The position numbers and the translations under genes are program-made. Below, piece after piece: positions 7,421 to 14,692 of a DNA stretch of 15,746 bases; within the stretch, counting starts at the first letter, position 1; every line of letters begins with the position of its first letter. A model generated the notes under the pieces. That model worked only from the letters and a program-made list of their open reading frames with translations, had not been told where the DNA came from and did not search any database. The DNA is from Actinomyces sp. ICM47. GTDB lineage: Bacteria > Actinomycetota > Actinomycetes > Actinomycetales > Actinomycetaceae. The DNA lies in assembly GCF_000278725.1 (NCBI RefSeq), contig NZ_ALCA01000104.1:1-15746 (forward strand), given 5' to 3'.

Positions 7421-8833
7421 TTACTCCTTCGGCGCGATGGGACCCGGCAGATCCGACAGGATCTTGCGGGCGCGCACGACCAGCTCGGAGACCTCATCCT
7501 CGGCCTGTGCTGGGTCCTCAGAATCGACCGCGGGGATGTCGCGGAGCGGCGCGTTGTCGGCCGAACCAGCGTTCGTTTCAACCGGCGCAATGAGCACCGG
7601 CTCGTCCACAGGGGCCTCGTCAAAAGAAAGATCCTGAGCGTTCGTCGCCGCGCCAATCGAGCGGCGGGCGGGAGCCGACGAGGGAAGGGAACCGGAGGTG
7701 CCAGCCACGACCTCGTCAAAGGGGGAGGGGAGTGATGCACGGAGGGTGCTCTGATCCTCCGGGTTGGCCTCCAGGGACGTCGCGATGATCACGGGCGTGG
7801 GGTTCGGCGCGTCAAGCGACACTCGACCGTTCGTGAGCAGAATCGCACGGTCCGTCGAGGCGGCTAGCTCCGGGGACGGCGTTGAGACGACGACCGCGCA
7901 GCCCGCCTTGGTCAGCGACCTCAGGAGCGGCTCGAACTCGGTGCGCGCCTCATCGGGCAGGGAAATCGGATCCTCAATGAGGAACACCTCCGCACCGGAC
8001 ACGATCGCGCGAGCGATCAGCGCCTTGAAACGCTCCCACGGCGTCAGCTCCGAGGGATACCGATCAACGCGCTGCGCCAGACCCGTCACCTGGAGCGACC
8101 CCACCAGGTTATCCCAGTCCGCGACCGAACCCGTCGCCGACAGGGGTTCGAGGATGTTCTGGCGGATCGTCAGCGTCTCATCCAGCGGAGAATCCATACG
8201 GATCAGCGCCACCGAGCCGATGCGGCCCGCCAGGCGCGCCACCCACGAACGCGACGGCGCAGCGATAATGCGGCCAGCCTGCGGCTCTTCGAGGCCCGCA
8301 AGGATCAGGAACAGGGCGCGAGCACGGCGGCCCGTCGGATCCAGGATCGCGCTCAGCGTGCGCGCGCGGAAACCCATGTCCACGTTCGCCAGGAGGAGCG
8401 CGCCCGTCGCATGATCCGTGTAGGTCAGGCCCAGGCCGGCGACCAGGACCTTGCCGCCGCCGCCCTTCGCCGCAAACGAGCGGCGTGAACGGTACCACGG
8501 GCGCGGCTCAGTCGCGGGCACGCGTGCAGGCACCGGCGCGACCATGACCTTACTCTGCGTCCGGCGAGGAGCCGGTGGCTGCGGAGAGTACTGGGGGGCC
8601 TGCGCGCCGCTCTGGGGGCTGTGCGCGTACGGGGAGTTCTGGGGCTGCTGAGCGTCAGTCAGGACGGCCTCGTCCTGCGCGCCCGTCGTCGACGAGGCCG
8701 TGGCCCCCTCGACGGCAGCGTCGACCGCAGCAGCGGCGGTCGGCTCCGCGACGGCCTGCCCAGCGGCAGCCGTCAAGTCAGCCACGTCCTGGCCATCCGT
8801 ACCCTGCAGGTTTTCACGCGAGTCGTTCGACAT
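7421..8833 (-). CDS. ABC-ATPase-fold protein with degenerate nucleotide-binding motifs
   Basis: The 470-residue protein has a central region (about 128-345) that aligns by eye with an ABC transporter ATPase. The motifs are eroded. The Walker A site reads DPTGRRARAL (165-174) where GPNGAGKSTL is expected, so the essential Lys is Ala171. The signature reads LTPWE (263-267) instead of LSGGQ. Walker B ends LIED (285-288) with D/E inverted relative to LLDE, and the switch His is Pro319. Flanking the fold are a long Ala/Gln/Pro-rich N-terminal region (1-125) and a C-terminal tail (350-470), both probably disordered. No membrane segment is seen. The frame is intact, so this looks like a maintained pseudo-ATPase rather than a decayed gene. 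ATG 8833 has only a weak, badly spaced ribosome binding site. The function is unknown. Confidence 0.8.
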   Translation of the reverse strand: MSNDSRENLQGTDGQDVADLTAAAGQAVAEPTAAAAVDAAVEGATASSTTGAQDEAVLTDAQQPQNSPYAHSPQSGAQAPQYSPQPPAPRRTQSKVMVAPVPARVPATEPRPWYRSRRSFAAKGGGGKVLVAGLGLTYTDHATGALLLANVDMGFRARTLSAILDPTGRRARALFLILAGLEEPQAGRIIAAPSRSWVARLAGRIGSVALIRMDSPLDETLTIRQNILEPLSATGSVADWDNLVGSLQVTGLAQRVDRYPSELTPWERFKALIARAIVSGAEVFLIEDPISLPDEARTEFEPLLRSLTKAGCAVVVSTPSPELAASTDRAILLTNGRVSLDAPNPTPVIIATSLEANPEDQSTLRASLPSPFDEVVAGTSGSLPSSAPARRSIGAATNAQDLSFDEAPVDEPVLIAPVETNAGSADNAPLRDIPAVDSEDPAQAEDEVSELVVRARKILSDLPGPIAPKE

Positions 8834-8934
8834 GCCCCTATTGTTTCAGGATCGTGTCGTTTGTGCCGTAATGGCGCGCGGGAGCTAGGGGAGTGGAGCT
8901 GGTGATGTTGCTCGAAACTTGCTCGCAATGTGGC

Positions 8935-8963
8935 TTGCGTCGCGTGTTGTGTGGTGATACGCT
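8935..8963 (+). promoter_or_regulatory. Candidate tracrRNA promoter
   Basis: TTGCGT (8935-8940) and TACGCT (8958-8963) are separated by 17 bases, and the -10 is extended by TGA directly before it (TGATACGCT). The expected start, about seven bases downstream, is near 8970, exactly where the anti-repeat begins. The -10 itself matches the consensus only moderately. Confidence 0.45.
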
Positions 8964-8967
8964 GTAA

Positions 8968-9050
8968 GCGATTGATTCTCAGTAAGGGTCGACTCGTTGG
9001 CGGCTCTGAATGCTCCACCGGGCGTTTCTTCGCGAAACGCCCGGTATTTT
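8968..9050 (+). ncRNA. Probable tracrRNA of the type II-C CRISPR-Cas system
   Basis: GATTGATTCTCAG (8970-8982) matches the CRISPR repeat read on the plus strand except for C/T at one base. The RNA can therefore pair with the 5' end of a minus-strand crRNA repeat (GCUGGGAAUCAAUC...): 14 consecutive pairs including two G-U wobbles. After the anti-repeat comes AGTAAGG, resembling the AATAAGG of the Neisseria meningitidis tracrRNA. A small possible nexus stem follows (GUCGA/UUGGC, 8989-9001), and then a 12-bp terminator hairpin with a T-run. The position just upstream of cas9 on the same strand, the length of about 83 bases and the end signal all fit. The exact 5' end is inferred from the candidate promoter. 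The anti-repeat is short, so pairing is limited to the lower part of the repeat. Confidence 0.78.
9017..9050 (+). terminator. Rho-independent terminator of the tracrRNA
   Basis: ACCGGGCGTTTC (9017-9028) pairs perfectly with GAAACGCCCGGT (9034-9045) around TTCGC, followed by ATTTT. It ends 44 bases before the cas9 start. No strong promoter was found between it and cas9, so it may also act as an attenuator for cas9 transcription by readthrough. Confidence 0.8.
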
Positions 9051-9094
9051 GTGAAATGAGCGCAAATGTGTGTGCAGTGTGACACCATGTGTCT

Positions 9095-12000
9095 ATGATT
9101 GATTCCTCAGAAAATGTTCCGGGTATCCGCTACCGGGTCGGCATCGACGTCGGCCTGAAATCCATTGGCTTTTGCGCGGTCGAGGTCGATCGCAACGATC
9201 AGCCTGTCAGGATGCTGAACTCTATGGTGTTCATCCACGACGCCGGCGTCGACCCGAACGAGAACAAGGCAGCTAAGAGCCGAAAGCTCACCGCCGGTGT
9301 CGCCCGCCGGACGCGTCGCCTCTACCGCACGCGGCACCAGCGCCTCGTGAATCTTGATCGTGTTCTGTCCAAGGAATTCGGCTGGCCTCTACCCGATCTC
9401 ACTTCTTTTAAGGATCCTCGAGAGCCGTGGCACGTGCGTGCAGGCCTGCTGGAGGGCTACATCGCGGATGATGAGAAGCGCAAGGAAGCACTCTCGATCG
9501 CGTTGCGTCATATTGCCCGTCACCGAGGCTGGCGGAATCCCTACGCGAAGGTGGAGACGCTGCTGCAGCCCTCCGAACCCAGTGACTTCCTCAAGGGGCT
9601 CAACGATCGTATTAGTGAGGAGCTGGGGAGGGCTTTCCCGGCTGATGCGACTCCCGGGCAGCTGGTGGACACCTACCTGGCGCATCCCGACTACGTGGGC
9701 CGTGCCGGCACTCCGAAGCTCAGAGGCCCCCAGGGGATCCTGGCTGGCAAACTTCACCAGAGCGATAATGCGCAGGAGATTCGTGGGATCTGCGATGTCC
9801 AAAGGATCGAACCCGCGGAACGTGATCGTTTGATTCGCGTTGTGTTCGAGGCAAAGTCCCCGAAGGGAAGCGCCAAGGAACGCGGCCTCGTCGGCTACGA
9901 CGAACTGCCGGGACAGGGCAGACACGTGCGCGCCGAGAAGGCGCATCCCGCATTCCAGCTGTTCCGCATGGTGAGTGTGCTGGCGAACCTGCGTATTCGA
10001 GAGGGACGTGAGGAGCGTCCGCTGACCCCCGACGAACTCGAGGACCTTGTCGACTTCATCAATCAGGTCAGCCTCAAACAGGAAGTTACGTGGCAGGACC
10101 TGGCGGATAAGCTTCGGATTGAGCGAGCAGACCTGCGCGGCACCGCGAAGGCGTCCTTCGATGGCTCGCCGGTCCTGCGCAATCCTCCGACCGACGTGAC
10201 CACCGAGAAGATCATGGCCTGCAAGGTCAAGTGGCTGAAGGAGTGGTGGAAGGAAGCGGACGACGAACAGCGTGGCTACATGGTGGACGCGTTCTCGAAC
10301 TCCGGTGGATCCGAGGATGGGACCGACGTTAACGACGAGGTCGCCGAGCTGCTCGAGCAGGCAACTGAGGACGATCAGCTCGAGTTCGAGAAGATCTCGC
10401 TTCCGCAGGGACGAGCCGCGTATTCGTTGGATTCCCTGCGTCGTCTCACCGACAGGATGCTTCGCGACGGTGTTGATCTGCATACGGCTCGGCGCCTGGA
10501 GTTCAACGTCGGTGATGACTGGAAGCCTGCCGTAGAACCGATTGGAGCGCCGACGGGGAACCCGGCGGTTGATCGTGTCCTCAAGCAGGTCAGCAGGTGG
10601 CTGCATGCTGCCACTGAACGCTGGGGTGAACCGACGGTCATCAATATCGAGCATGCGCGCGATGGGCTTGGGTCTGAGCGGGTCGCTCGTGAACTCATGC
10701 GCGAGAACGAGAAGCGACGCAAGGCAAACGCTTCAGCTGTTGCTGAGATGGCTGCAAAGCTTAAGCTCTCTGGAAAGGTGCATCGCTCCGACCAGATTCG
10801 GTACTTCGCCTTGCAACGGCAGAACTGCCAGTGCCTGTACTGCGGAGCACCGATCACGTATACGACCGCGGAAATGGACCACATTGTTCCGCGTGCGGAC
10901 GGTTCATCGACAAACGACCGCTCCAATCTGGCTGCGGTGTGCCGTACCTGCAACCACATGAAGGGCAAGATTCCCTTTGCCGTGTGGGCATCGTCAGACA
11001 AAGCGAATCAGGGAGTGTCCCTGACGGGTGCGCTCGAGCGCGTCAATATGTGGCAGCGCGACAGCGGCATGTCTCCCAGGCAGCTCAAGCAGCTGCAGCG
11101 CGAAGTCTGTGCGCGCCTCAAGTCGAAGAAGCCGGACCAGGAGTTCGACGGTCGATCCATGGAATCCGTCGCCTGGATGGCTGTCGAGCTGCGCACCCGC
11201 ATCGAGGGGTTCTACCGCTCGCGAGACGAGGAGTCGGTTCCCTCGGTGGGCGTCTACCGAGGACAGCTGACCGCCGAGGCTCGTAGGGCCTCGGGCTTCG
11301 AAAGCCGCGTCAACCTGATCGGTGGTCGAGGCAAGACCCGATTCGATCGGCGTCACCATGCGATGGATGCGCTCGTCATCGCGCTCATGAACCCGTCGGT
11401 GTCGCGGACGCTGGCGCTGCGACTCAACATGCGCGACGCGCAGCGTCTGACGGGCGTTGAGGAAACCTGGAAGCATTTCTACGGGAAGCCCGGCGAGGCA
11501 TCGAAGCGTTTCGAGTCCTGGCGAGAATCGATGCTGCGTGGCGTCGAGCTCTTCAACATTGCGCTGAGCGACAATGCGATCCCCTTCGTTGAAAATATCC
11601 GCTTGCGCGTCGGTTCGAGCGTCATTCATGACGCGACCGTGCACTCGTTCTGCCCGCCGAAGACCCCGGACGGGAAGCAAATCATCACAAAGGGATACGG
11701 TGAGCAGCACTCGCTTGGTTCTGCCATGCCCGTCGAACTGATTGATCGTGCTGAGACTCCGGCCCTGTGGACCGCGCTCACTCGGTGCCCCGATTTCGAT
11801 CCGAAGAAGGGCCTGCCCGAAAATCCGCAGCGCACGATCTCAGTGAATGGAACCCGCGTGGGGCCGACGGAGCTGGTGAACTTCTTCGAGTTTTCGAAGT
11901 CGGGTCCGAAAGCCTGTCTGAAGGTGCGTGGTGGTTATGTTGACCTAAGCGGTGCGATCCACCACGCGAGGATCTATCGGATTGCCGGTAAGAAGACCGC

Positions 12001-12523
12001 CTATGCGATGATTCGCGTCTTCCAGGTAGATCTGCTGCGCCTCAAGGACCACGACGTCTTCACCACGCCGCTTAAGCCGTCGACCATCTCGATGCGAACT
12101 GCGGAACCTAAGATCCGGGAGGCACTTGCCAACGGGACGGCAACGCAGATCGGCTGGCTGGTTGAAGGTGACGAGCTTGTGATCGACACCAGTAAGTACT
12201 CCGGTGGCTTTATCGGTGAGGTTCTTGCGCGGTATCCAGAGGCGACCAGTTGGCGTGTGGCCGGTTTTATGACACCGGCAAAGCTGCGTATCAAGCCGAT
12301 ACTCCTATCGAAGGAAGGCTTTGTGGATGAGACGCAGGCTGCGCTTCTGGGGGTTGAAGTGACATCCGAAGCTATTCAGAAGACTGTAGATAGGCCAGGC
12401 TGGTTACCTGCAGTAAATGTTCTGTTTGGTGCAGGAGGAGTACGTGTCATTCGCCGAAATTGTCTGGGCGAGGAACGTTACCATTCTTCGGCGTCGCTTC
12501 CCGTATCCATGACGCTGGAGTGA
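9095..12523 (+). CDS. cas9: CRISPR-associated endonuclease Cas9, type II-C
   Basis: RNA-guided double-strand DNA endonuclease of CRISPR immunity; 1142 residues, close to the 1101 of A. naeslundii Cas9. RuvC-I is GIDVG with D18; an Arg-rich bridge helix follows (about 60-90). RuvC-II is VINIEHARD with E519. The HNH domain has D595-H596 in EMDHIVPRA and N611. It is framed by cysteine pairs C580/C583 and C616/C619, matching the zinc site of the Actinomyces enzyme. RuvC-III is HHAMDA with H755 and D758. The C-terminal part would be the PAM-interacting domain. All nuclease residues are present, so it should be active. The start is uncertain: ATG 9095 and GTG 9089 are in frame and neither has a Shine-Dalgarno sequence. 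A mini-ORF ATG-TGT-CTA-TGA (9087-9098) overlaps ATG 9095. cas1 follows within seven bases. Confidence 0.96.
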   Translation: MIDSSENVPGIRYRVGIDVGLKSIGFCAVEVDRNDQPVRMLNSMVFIHDAGVDPNENKAAKSRKLTAGVARRTRRLYRTRHQRLVNLDRVLSKEFGWPLPDLTSFKDPREPWHVRAGLLEGYIADDEKRKEALSIALRHIARHRGWRNPYAKVETLLQPSEPSDFLKGLNDRISEELGRAFPADATPGQLVDTYLAHPDYVGRAGTPKLRGPQGILAGKLHQSDNAQEIRGICDVQRIEPAERDRLIRVVFEAKSPKGSAKERGLVGYDELPGQGRHVRAEKAHPAFQLFRMVSVLANLRIREGREERPLTPDELEDLVDFINQVSLKQEVTWQDLADKLRIERADLRGTAKASFDGSPVLRNPPTDVTTEKIMACKVKWLKEWWKEADDEQRGYMVDAFSNSGGSEDGTDVNDEVAELLEQATEDDQLEFEKISLPQGRAAYSLDSLRRLTDRMLRDGVDLHTARRLEFNVGDDWKPAVEPIGAPTGNPAVDRVLKQVSRWLHAATERWGEPTVINIEHARDGLGSERVARELMRENEKRRKANASAVAEMAAKLKLSGKVHRSDQIRYFALQRQNCQCLYCGAPITYTTAEMDHIVPRADGSSTNDRSNLAAVCRTCNHMKGKIPFAVWASSDKANQGVSLTGALERVNMWQRDSGMSPRQLKQLQREVCARLKSKKPDQEFDGRSMESVAWMAVELRTRIEGFYRSRDEESVPSVGVYRGQLTAEARRASGFESRVNLIGGRGKTRFDRRHHAMDALVIALMNPSVSRTLALRLNMRDAQRLTGVEETWKHFYGKPGEASKRFESWRESMLRGVELFNIALSDNAIPFVENIRLRVGSSVIHDATVHSFCPPKTPDGKQIITKGYGEQHSLGSAMPVELIDRAETPALWTALTRCPDFDPKKGLPENPQRTISVNGTRVGPTELVNFFEFSKSGPKACLKVRGGYVDLSGAIHHARIYRIAGKKTAYAMIRVFQVDLLRLKDHDVFTTPLKPSTISMRTAEPKIREALANGTATQIGWLVEGDELVIDTSKYSGGFIGEVLARYPEATSWRVAGFMTPAKLRIKPILLSKEGFVDETQAALLGVEVTSEAIQKTVDRPGWLPAVNVLFGAGGVRVIRRNCLGEERYHSSASLPVSMTLE
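9096..9110 (+). promoter_or_regulatory. CRISPR-repeat-like sequence over the cas9 start codon
   Basis: TGATTGATTCC-TCAG at the first codons of cas9 repeats 11 consecutive bases of the plus-strand CRISPR repeat, then CAG after one extra base. A crRNA repeat made from the minus strand could pair with the cas9 mRNA here: 11 Watson-Crick pairs, a bulged U, then three more, taking in the UG of the AUG. It also resembles the tracrRNA anti-repeat at 8970-8982. A regulatory role is an inference; the similarity itself is directly visible. Confidence 0.4.
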
Positions 12524-12529
12524 TTCCCC

Positions 12530-13447
12530 ATGGCAGAGCAGTGGCGTGTTGTTGACCTGTGTACTTTCGAGGGGGATCTTCGTGCTGTTCGTGGCGGTGT
12601 GGAAGTCTGTCCAGATGAAGGTGCGTCGACGGTTCTGCCTGTTGCAGAGCTGGCTGTGGTCCTTATTGGCATGAAGGTCAACCTGAGCGCCGCTGTTCTC
12701 CACCGTCTGTCTGAGGCGGATGTCGCGGTGCTCTTCTGTGACTGGAGAGGCATCCCAGAGGGCGGCTGCTACTCGTGGTCGGATCACGGTCGAGTAGCAG
12801 CCCGTCACCGGGCGCAGGCAGAGGTCTCGGTGCCTCGGAAAAAGAACGCGTGGGCACGCTTGGTTCGCGCAAAAATCGAGGGCCAGGCATCCGTTCTCGA
12901 GAACCTGAAGATTCGAGGCAGCGGCGAGCTTCTTGCGCTTGCGGACCAGGTGCGCTCGGGTGACCCCGGAAACGTTGAGGCTCAGGCCGCTCGTCTCTAC
13001 TGGTCGCGGACGCTCGGTCGGGGAGTGGGGCGACAGCCAGCGGCCGGTCAGCTGATTGGTGCCAACGCCTGTCTGGACTATGGCTACGCGGTGCTTCGTG
13101 GGCATCTCATGCGCGCCGTTCTCGCAGCTGGTCTCGCTCCGGCACTCGGTGTGTTCCACCGGGGACGCGGGAACGCGTTCGCGCTGGCCGATGACCTGAT
13201 CGAGCCTTTTCGACCTGCAATCGACGAAGTAGCACTACCTCTCCCCGCCACGGCCTCCCCCTCGGATCGAGAGGTCAAGCAGCTTCTGGTCGCGGCTGCG
13301 TCGCAGCGTTTTGATGCGGATGGCCATGGGATTCCAGCTGTCGCCGAGGCGCTGGCTCAGTCTTTTGGGCGCTATATCGAAGGGGATATTGATCGCCTTC
13401 AGGTGGCGTCGTGGCAGGGGCCATCGCGGGTTGGCGTGGGTGACTGA
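12530..13447 (+). CDS. cas1: CRISPR integrase Cas1 (type II)
   Basis: Catalyses spacer integration as a complex with Cas2. The 305-residue protein has the usual N-terminal beta domain and a C-terminal helical domain with metal ligands E150 (VEAQAARLYW), H210 (GVFHRGRGN) and D222/E225 (LADDLIEPFRP). NACLDYGYAVLRGHL is a typical Cas1 helix. ATG 12530 has GGAG at 12517-12520, inside the end of cas9; the gap to cas9 is six bases. Tight packing indicates one cas9-cas1-cas2 operon. With no csn2 or cas4, the locus is II-C. All ligands are present, so adaptation is probably functional as far as this protein is concerned. Confidence 0.96.
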   Translation: MAEQWRVVDLCTFEGDLRAVRGGVEVCPDEGASTVLPVAELAVVLIGMKVNLSAAVLHRLSEADVAVLFCDWRGIPEGGCYSWSDHGRVAARHRAQAEVSVPRKKNAWARLVRAKIEGQASVLENLKIRGSGELLALADQVRSGDPGNVEAQAARLYWSRTLGRGVGRQPAAGQLIGANACLDYGYAVLRGHLMRAVLAAGLAPALGVFHRGRGNAFALADDLIEPFRPAIDEVALPLPATASPSDREVKQLLVAAASQRFDADGHGIPAVAEALAQSFGRYIEGDIDRLQVASWQGPSRVGVGD

Positions 13448-13448
13448 G

Positions 13449-13769
13449 ATGGCGGATGACGCGATGTGGTGCTTGGTGATGTTTGATCTCCCGGTGGAGA
13501 CGAAGAAACAGCGTCGTGAGGCGACGCGTTTCCGGAATGATCTGCTGGATTGGGGGTTCTGTATGGTTCAGTTCAGCGTGTACGTGAAGTACTGGCCGAC
13601 GGGTGGGCAGGACCATGCAACGCTGAGGGCGATCAAGACGCACCTACCTGAGGGCGGGCAGGTGCGGGTGCTCGCTCTGACGGATCGACAGTGGGCGACG
13701 GGGCTTCGTTTTGATAATGCGAAGCCTCGGAAGGAGGCTGGAGCACCCGAACAGCTCATGATTTTCTAA
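13449..13769 (+). CDS. cas2: CRISPR-associated protein Cas2
   Basis: Structural partner of Cas1 in spacer acquisition; 106 residues, typical length. It has the ferredoxin-like fold start MWCLVMFDLPVETKKQRREA, with the conserved Asp at D13 and the helix ATRFRNDLLDWGF. FCMVQFSVYVKYW forms the next strands. ATG 13449 starts one base after the cas1 stop. An in-frame GTG at 13440 overlaps cas1 and is an alternative; the ribosome binding site is weak for both. The open frame extends further back inside cas1 but without family similarity. The gene is followed by a strong bidirectional hairpin that separates the cas operon from the convergent array. Confidence 0.94.
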   Translation: MADDAMWCLVMFDLPVETKKQRREATRFRNDLLDWGFCMVQFSVYVKYWPTGGQDHATLRAIKTHLPEGGQVRVLALTDRQWATGLRFDNAKPRKEAGAPEQLMIF

Positions 13770-13771
13770 CC

Positions 13772-13813
13772 AAAAATCCCGAATTTTCGGCTATTTTCTG
13801 CCGAAAATTCGGG
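13772..13813 (-). terminator. Terminator of the CRISPR array (minus strand), also facing cas2
   Basis: A perfect 14-base-pair stem (13778-13791 with 13800-13813) closes an eight-base loop. On the minus strand it is followed by ATTTTT, a clear U-tract, and it lies five bases beyond the last repeat in that direction. On the plus strand the tail is only GTTCTC. This asymmetry supports minus-strand transcription of the array, while the hairpin can also end the cas operon. Confidence 0.8.
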
Positions 13814-13818
13814 GTTCT

Positions 13819-14667
13819 CAGTATATCAAAGGGGATTGGTGATTGATTCCCAGCATGCGGCGCTGTGGGGTGTCGCCGTCGACAGTATATCAAAGGGGAT
13901 TGGTGATTGATTCCCAGCAACGAGCCGCCGACCTTCTGGAAGCCGACAGTATATCAAAGGGGATTGGTGATTGATTCCCAGCTAGCAACGCTGACCTTGG
14001 GCGCGGTCAGCAGTATATCAAAGGGGATTGGTGATTGATTCCCAGCACGGGTGGTATGTCTTCCCGGACAAGTTCAGTATATCAAAGGGGATTGGTGATT
14101 GATTCCCAGCACCAGCGGCTGGACGCGCTGGAGGCCTCGCAGTATATCAAAGGGGATTGGTGATTGATTCCCAGCGTCACGCGACACACCATGTCGGGTA
14201 GTGCAGTATATCAAAGGGGATTGGTGATTGATTCCCAGCACTGATACGCTCGTCCGGGGACATGTCCCAGTATATCAAAGGGGATTGGTGATTGATTCCC
14301 AGCGAGCTGCGCCCTGCGTACAAGACGGCGTCAGTATATCAAAGGGGATTGGTGATTGATTCCCAGCGTAACTCCCTTAATGCGAGTATCGTCGGTAGTA
14401 TATCAAAGGGGATTGGTGATTGATTCCCAGCAGGACGGACCAAACTGATCTGATTGAACCAGTATATCAAAGGGGATTGGTGATTGATTCCCAGCCCTCG
14501 CACAAATTGGTGATGACAAGCCGCAGTATATCAAAGGGGATTGGTGATTGATTCCCAGCTCGACCGCGAGCGCCTTGACGATGAGGTCAGTATATCAAAG
14601 GGGATTGGTGATTGATTCCCAGCGCGAGCGGTCAAGTGGTTGCGTCGGCGCCAGTATATCAAAGGGG
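13819..14667 (-). CRISPR. CRISPR array, 14 repeats (last truncated) and 13 spacers, type II-C
   Basis: Repeats are 36 bases and start at 13819, 13883, 13947, 14011, 14075, 14140, 14204, 14268, 14332, 14396, 14460, 14524, 14588 and 14652. Thirteen are full length. They are identical as far as read, except that the repeat at 14396 begins with T instead of C. The fourteenth keeps only 16 bases (14652-14667) before an IS element. Spacers are 28 bases, except spacer 5 (14111-14139) with 29; all 13 differ. In the minus orientation the repeat begins GCTGGGAATCAATCACC and ends TGATATACTG. The 5' end pairs with the tracrRNA and the 3' end carries an extended -10 box. Orientation rests on the anti-repeat and the minus-strand terminator. 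No leader is visible on the cas2 side (49 bases, mostly hairpin). No spacer matched this window by eye. Confidence 0.98.
14653..14661 (-). promoter_or_regulatory. Extended -10 promoter motif retained in the truncated repeat
   Basis: Read on the minus strand this is TGATATACT, a TGN extension plus a five-of-six match to TATAAT. The same motif is at the equivalent place in all 14 repeats. Here it lies next to the IS end and would drive the crRNA of spacer 13. No good -35 is present at the expected distance in the intact repeat, consistent with an extended -10 promoter. Confidence 0.55.
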
Positions 14668-14671
14668 GGCA

Positions 14672-14692
14672 GTGTCATAGGGTGTAAGCAAT
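14672..14692 (+). repeat. Left terminal inverted repeat of the IS30-family element
   Basis: GTGTCATAGGGTGTAAGCAAT matches the reverse complement of 15724-15744 at 17 of 21 positions. The outermost three to four bases (14668-14671) lack a partner in the window. Confidence 0.75.

Noticed and set aside
12404..13159. A 251-codon minus-strand frame across cas9 and cas1
   Set aside because: It overlaps two well-supported cas genes and shows no domain.
13770..13818. A leader next to the cas2-proximal end of the array
   Set aside because: The 49-base gap is filled by a terminator hairpin; there is no AT-rich leader and transcription signals point the other way.
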